Origin: Prevotellaceae bacterium
Lineage (GTDB): Bacteria; Bacteroidota; Bacteroidia; Bacteroidales; Paludibacteraceae
Direction: 5' to 3'
DNA: 10,062 nucleotides
Assembly (NCBI GenBank): GCA_031270425.1
Contig: JAISXQ010000042.1
Span: 1-10,062, forward strand
The notes beneath the pieces are model-generated. The model was not told the origin of the DNA. It saw nothing but the letters and a program-made list of their open reading frames with translations, and made no database searches. Shown one piece after another: positions 7,519-10,062 of this stretch. Position numbers and translations under genes: made by a program. Within the stretch, counting starts at the first letter, position 1. Each line of letters starts with the position of its first letter.

Positions 7519-7863
7519 ATGTACACTTTACTAACCATTTTAATCGTCATTGCCGCTGTTTTGCTGGTATTACTCGTATTGGTGCAAAACTCGAAAGGAG
7601 GCGGGCTGGCTGCCGGATTTTCCTCGTCGAATCAAGTACTTGGCGTTCGTAAAACGACCGACTTCCTCGAAAAAGCAACTTGGAGTTTAATCGCTTTTAT
7701 TATTGTTCTATCCATTGCCGCCGGAGGCATTCATTCGCAAGAACCCGCAAATGCCGGTGATTCTGAAATACAACGACAGTATCAGGAAGCACAACAGAGC
7801 GTTCCCGGAGCGGTTAATCCCGGATTCGGAGAAATTCCCGAACAAGAAAATCCGGCTCAATAA
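7519..7863 (+). CDS. secG: Preprotein translocase subunit SecG
   Basis: Small inner-membrane subunit of the SecYEG channel that aids SecA-driven protein export. The product is 114 residues with two hydrophobic segments (about 2-22 and 51-69). Between them is the family signature: VLVQNSKGGGLAAGFSSSNQVLG. The C-terminal 40 residues are hydrophilic and rich in Gln, Glu and Pro (PGFGEIPEQENPAQ), a tail I associate with Bacteroidota SecG. The start ATG at 7519 begins at the first hydrophobic segment, and no longer start fits. It is the last gene of the plus-strand run before a strong inverted repeat. Confidence 0.95.
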   Translation: MYTLLTILIVIAAVLLVLLVLVQNSKGGGLAAGFSSSNQVLGVRKTTDFLEKATWSLIAFIIVLSIAAGGIHSQEPANAGDSEIQRQYQEAQQSVPGAVNPGFGEIPEQENPAQ

Positions 7864-7894
7864 AAAACTGCGGGGCGGATTTTAAAATATACGG

Positions 7895-7973
7895 AAAGAG
7901 GTTGTCTCAAAAGTAATTGGCTACGCCGAACGTTGTTTCGTGGACAAATTACTTTTGAGACAGCCTCTTTTTT
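7895..7973 (+). terminator. Long inverted repeat with T run after secG: terminator, possibly a MITE
   Basis: The arms 7895-7918 and 7947-7970 pair over 24 bases with one G-T wobble, around a 28-base loop, and a run of six T (7968-7973) follows the stem. As RNA this is a strong intrinsic terminator for the secG transcript. The arms contain GAGGTTGTCTCAAAAGTAATT, whose TGTCTCAAAAGT core resembles terminal inverted repeats of bacterial IS elements (from memory; the family is not confirmed). The size of about 76 bases with no coding capacity suits a miniature inverted-repeat element. No target-site duplication is recognisable. Confidence 0.8.
7950..7957 (+). promoter_or_regulatory. -7 box in the right arm of the inverted repeat
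   Basis: TACTTTTG matches TAnnTTTG and points at the TRIC-family gene. A transcript from it would start near 7963, past the left arm, so it could not form the hairpin. No TTTG is present at the normal -33 distance, so this is a half-promoter at best. By symmetry, the left arm has the same box on the minus strand, facing back into secG. Confidence 0.35.
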
Positions 7974-7985
7974 CTCTTAAAAAAA

Positions 7986-8654
7986 ATGACAACCCGAAAT
8001 TTTGAAACCAACATGCTTGACGTCAATTTCATTAACATAATCGATTACCTCGGAACCTTTGCCTTCGCAATCAGCGGCATCCGCTTAGCCTCCGCCAAAC
8101 GTTTCGATTGGTTCGGAGCTTACATCGTGGGGTTGGTTACGGCAATCGGTGGCGGAACAACACGCGATTTGCTGCTCAGCATCACTCCGTTCTGGATGCA
8201 GCAACCGTCCTATCTTATTGTTACAGGATTCGCACTTCTTTTTGTAATCATTTTCGGGCGTTACGTAATACGTTTGAAAAATACCTTCTTCATTTTTGAT
8301 ACCATCGGACTGGGCTTGTTCGTCGTGGTGGGTATCGAACGGACGCTCGACGCCGGATTTCCGTTTTGGGTGGCTATCGTTATGGGGACAATAACCGGAT
8401 CGGTGGGCGGAATAATGCGCGATATTTTTATTAATGTGGAACCCCTCGTTTTTCGTAAGGACATTTATGCCTTAGCCTGCGTCTTCGGCGGTTTGATGTT
8501 CTTTTCATGCAGTCTGGCAGGCGTTCCCGAACCGGTAACCCAAGTGATAGCGGCAAGTTCCGTGATACTTATCCGCATCCTCGCCGTGAAATACCACATC
8601 AGTTTACCCGCGTTGAAAGGCGCTGATGACAGGAAGAATCTTCGGAAAAAATAA
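7986..8654 (+). CDS. TRIC / UPF0126 family membrane protein, putative cation channel
   Basis: Predicted inner-membrane protein of 222 residues with about seven hydrophobic segments. The two internal repeats of the TRIC fold are visible. The first has YLGTFAFAISGIRLA, then FDWFGAYIVGLVTAIGGGTTRDLLL. The second has FDTIGLGLFVVVGIERTL, then MGTITGSVGGIMRDIF. The paired glycine-rich motifs followed by RD mark the family. Bacterial and archaeal TRIC homologues conduct monovalent cations, mainly K+; some related proteins have been linked to glycine uptake, so the substrate here is not certain. The ATG at 7986 is 13 bases after the T run of the upstream hairpin. An in-frame ATG at 8013 would remove nine polar residues and start nearer the first membrane segment. 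Confidence 0.9.
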   Translation: MTTRNFETNMLDVNFINIIDYLGTFAFAISGIRLASAKRFDWFGAYIVGLVTAIGGGTTRDLLLSITPFWMQQPSYLIVTGFALLFVIIFGRYVIRLKNTFFIFDTIGLGLFVVVGIERTLDAGFPFWVAIVMGTITGSVGGIMRDIFINVEPLVFRKDIYALACVFGGLMFFSCSLAGVPEPVTQVIAASSVILIRILAVKYHISLPALKGADDRKNLRKK

Positions 8655-8692
8655 TTACAAACAAAGATGCCGTGTATTTTGTTATAAATAAC

Positions 8693-8872
8693 ATGCAAAA
8701 TATAATCGTTATATTTATAGTAGCCGGAGCGCTTTCGTTTGTTGTTTGGAAATTTTACAAGATACTTTCCGTTAAACCTCCATCGGCAAACACGCCGTCT
8801 TGTTGCGCGGGCTGTTCCGGTTGTTCCGTGATGAAAGAAATCCAACATCAAAACCGGAAGTGTCCGAAATAG
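8693..8872 (+). CDS. Small Cys-rich single-pass membrane protein, FeoB-associated type
   Basis: A 59-residue protein. One hydrophobic segment (about 3-19, IIVIFIVAGALSFVVW) is followed by a short basic stretch and a cysteine cluster: C37, C38, C41 and C44 in CCAGCSGC, plus C57 near the end. This architecture resembles the FeoB-associated Cys-rich membrane proteins of Bacteroidota, thought to act alongside ferrous iron uptake, perhaps by binding metal. No feoA or feoB is in the window, so the link to iron is by family only. The ATG at 8693 is 38 bases after the TRIC gene stop and probably lies on the same transcript. A GTG at 8672 would add seven residues before the membrane segment and is less likely. 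The stop is two bases from the stop of the convergent peptidase gene. Confidence 0.75.
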   Translation: MQNIIVIFIVAGALSFVVWKFYKILSVKPPSANTPSCCAGCSGCSVMKEIQHQNRKCPK

Positions 8873-8874
8873 CG

Positions 8875-10062
8875 TCAGGAATATTTGAGCGCGGACAGTT
8901 GCGCTGGATCGAATATCTCGTTTGCTATCGCTTGAAGCTCTTCCGCCGATATTGCGTCGATGCGTTGCCGCAATGTATCCAACTCATCAAATTTACCAAA
9001 ACGCAAAAAACTCTTTCCCAAACTGAGCGCCAGATGTTCCTTTTGTTCGTTGGCAATAACCAATTGTCCCGTCAGTTGCAATTTGTATTTCCGAAGCAGT
9101 TTATCAGGCAGTTTTTGTTCGCGAAGTTTTTTTAATTCTTTGAGTACAAGTTGTTCACAACGTCCGGCGCTTTCAGGGTCGCATCCGAAATATACGTTCC
9201 ACATGCCGGAGTCGGTCATTGCCTGGTAATTCGAGTCCACCTGATATACCAGACCGTGTTTCTCGCGCAGCGACAGGTTCAACAGGCTGTTCATCCCCTG
9301 TCCGCCCAGCAAGTTGTTCAGCAAGTGCATGCCAAGCTTGTGCGGGTGGTGCAGGTCGTAAGCGCGGTTTCCCATCATAAAATGAACCTGATGCGTGTTC
9401 CGTCCCGCTTCTTTCCGTTGCGGAGCATAATTGTCGGGAGCTGTGCGCTTTTTAGCCGGGCTTGTACCCGAAGCGTCTTCAAAATATTCGCTTACCCAGC
9501 GTACCAAACGTTTGTAATCTACATTTCCCAAAACAAAAAACACCATTTCTTCCGGACGGTATTGCTCGCTGACAAAACGCAAAGCGTCCGTCTGTGTAAA
9601 TTTCATCAGCAAATCCGCCTGCCCGAGTATATTGTGTCCAAGCGGATGGCGGTCGAAAAGGATTTCTTCAAAATCATCGTATATCAGTTCCGAAGGGCTG
9701 TCGTTGTAGGACTGCATCTCGTCCAGAATTACTTCCACTTCTTTATCTATCTCTTTTTGCGGAAAAGTGGAGTGCAGTACGATGTCGGCAATAAGTTCGA
9801 CGGCGCGCGCGGCATATTCAGTCAGGACGGAAGCGTACACCACCGTTTCTTCCTTCGACGTGTAGGCGTTCAACTCTCCTCCCACATCCTCCAAACGGTT
9901 AATGATATGGCGCGAACGCCGCTTGCCTGTTCCCTTGAAAAGCATGTGCTCAACAAAATGAGCCATGCCCTGCTCTTCTTCGCTCTCGTCGCGCGAGCCG
10001 ACGTTTATAACTGCTCCACAATAGGTTACGGGACTTTTGTCGGGCATAAATACGAGGCGCAT
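8875..10062 (-). CDS. M16 family zinc metallopeptidase, N-terminus cut by window edge
   Basis: A processing-peptidase-like M16B protease. The inverted zinc motif HxxEH is intact in GMAHFVEHMLFKGT (H35, E38, H39, counting from the window edge). E115 in EVEVILDE is 76 residues after H39, the expected position of the third zinc ligand, and E108 matches the accompanying conserved glutamate. The N-terminal half also has GGELNAYTSKEET. The C-terminal half has LLNNLLGGQGMNSLLNLSLREKHGLVYQV, with the RE..GL.Y pattern of the substrate-binding domain. The 395 codons run open to the edge. The methionine there aligns where relatives have an internal residue of LPNG(I/L)RLV, so the true start is probably 10-15 residues further out. 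No signal peptide can be judged. Convergent with the Cys-rich gene. Confidence 0.93.
   Translation of the reverse strand: MRLVFMPDKSPVTYCGAVINVGSRDESEEEQGMAHFVEHMLFKGTGKRRSRHIINRLEDVGGELNAYTSKEETVVYASVLTEYAARAVELIADIVLHSTFPQKEIDKEVEVILDEMQSYNDSPSELIYDDFEEILFDRHPLGHNILGQADLLMKFTQTDALRFVSEQYRPEEMVFFVLGNVDYKRLVRWVSEYFEDASGTSPAKKRTAPDNYAPQRKEAGRNTHQVHFMMGNRAYDLHHPHKLGMHLLNNLLGGQGMNSLLNLSLREKHGLVYQVDSNYQAMTDSGMWNVYFGCDPESAGRCEQLVLKELKKLREQKLPDKLLRKYKLQLTGQLVIANEQKEHLALSLGKSFLRFGKFDELDTLRQRIDAISAEELQAIANEIFDPAQLSALKYS

Noticed and set aside
7895..7973. Remnant of a full insertion sequence
   Set aside because: Only the two arms and a 28-base loop are present, with no transposase fragment on either side; a miniature element or plain terminator fits better.
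8960..9229. Plus-strand 89-residue frame opposite the M16 peptidase
   Set aside because: Its Ser/Cys-rich composition is typical of antisense translation, and the minus-strand frame carries the full zinc-binding motif set.

Overview
The window looks like chromosomal core sequence from a member of Bacteroidota, most likely Bacteroidales. Four gene starts are preceded by the Bacteroidota promoter box TAnnTTTG, some with a TTTG/TTG element about 19 bases upstream, and Shine-Dalgarno sequences are generally absent. The gene set fits: SecG and LptE of Bacteroidales type, a sigma-54 activator without a receiver domain, and a small FeoB-associated-type Cys-rich membrane protein. There is no phage, CRISPR array, intact transposon, rRNA or tRNA. 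I found no undescribed multi-gene system; the unusual material is repeat DNA.

Layout. Bases 1-771 (minus) are the N-terminal part of pyruvate phosphate dikinase, cut by the window edge. A divergent promoter region separates it from metH (942-3680, plus), a cobalamin-dependent methionine synthase that ends after the B12 domain and carries a GC-rich palindromic repeat translated in frame. purU (3753-4616) follows with its own promoter box. MetH turns methyl-THF into THF and PurU turns formyl-THF into THF and formate, so the two share the one-carbon folate pool.

After a gap with degenerate repeat words comes a run of plus-strand genes: a sigma-54 activator (4817 or 4784 to 6079), an LptE-type lipoprotein overlapping or closely following it, a 270-base gap with a hairpin and AT-rich tandem repeats, a small conserved TPR-like protein (6879-7508), and secG (7519-7863). 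LptE (LPS export) and SecG (protein export) make this an envelope-biogenesis block. The activator may control part of it, but that is inference.

secG is followed by a 24-bp-arm inverted repeat with a T run, which looks like a terminator derived from a small mobile element. Its right arm contains a TAnnTTTG box facing the next gene, a TRIC/UPF0126 membrane protein (7986-8654). A 59-residue Cys-rich membrane protein follows (8693-8872) and converges, two bases apart, with an M16 zinc metallopeptidase on the minus strand (8875-10062) that runs off the window at its N-terminus.
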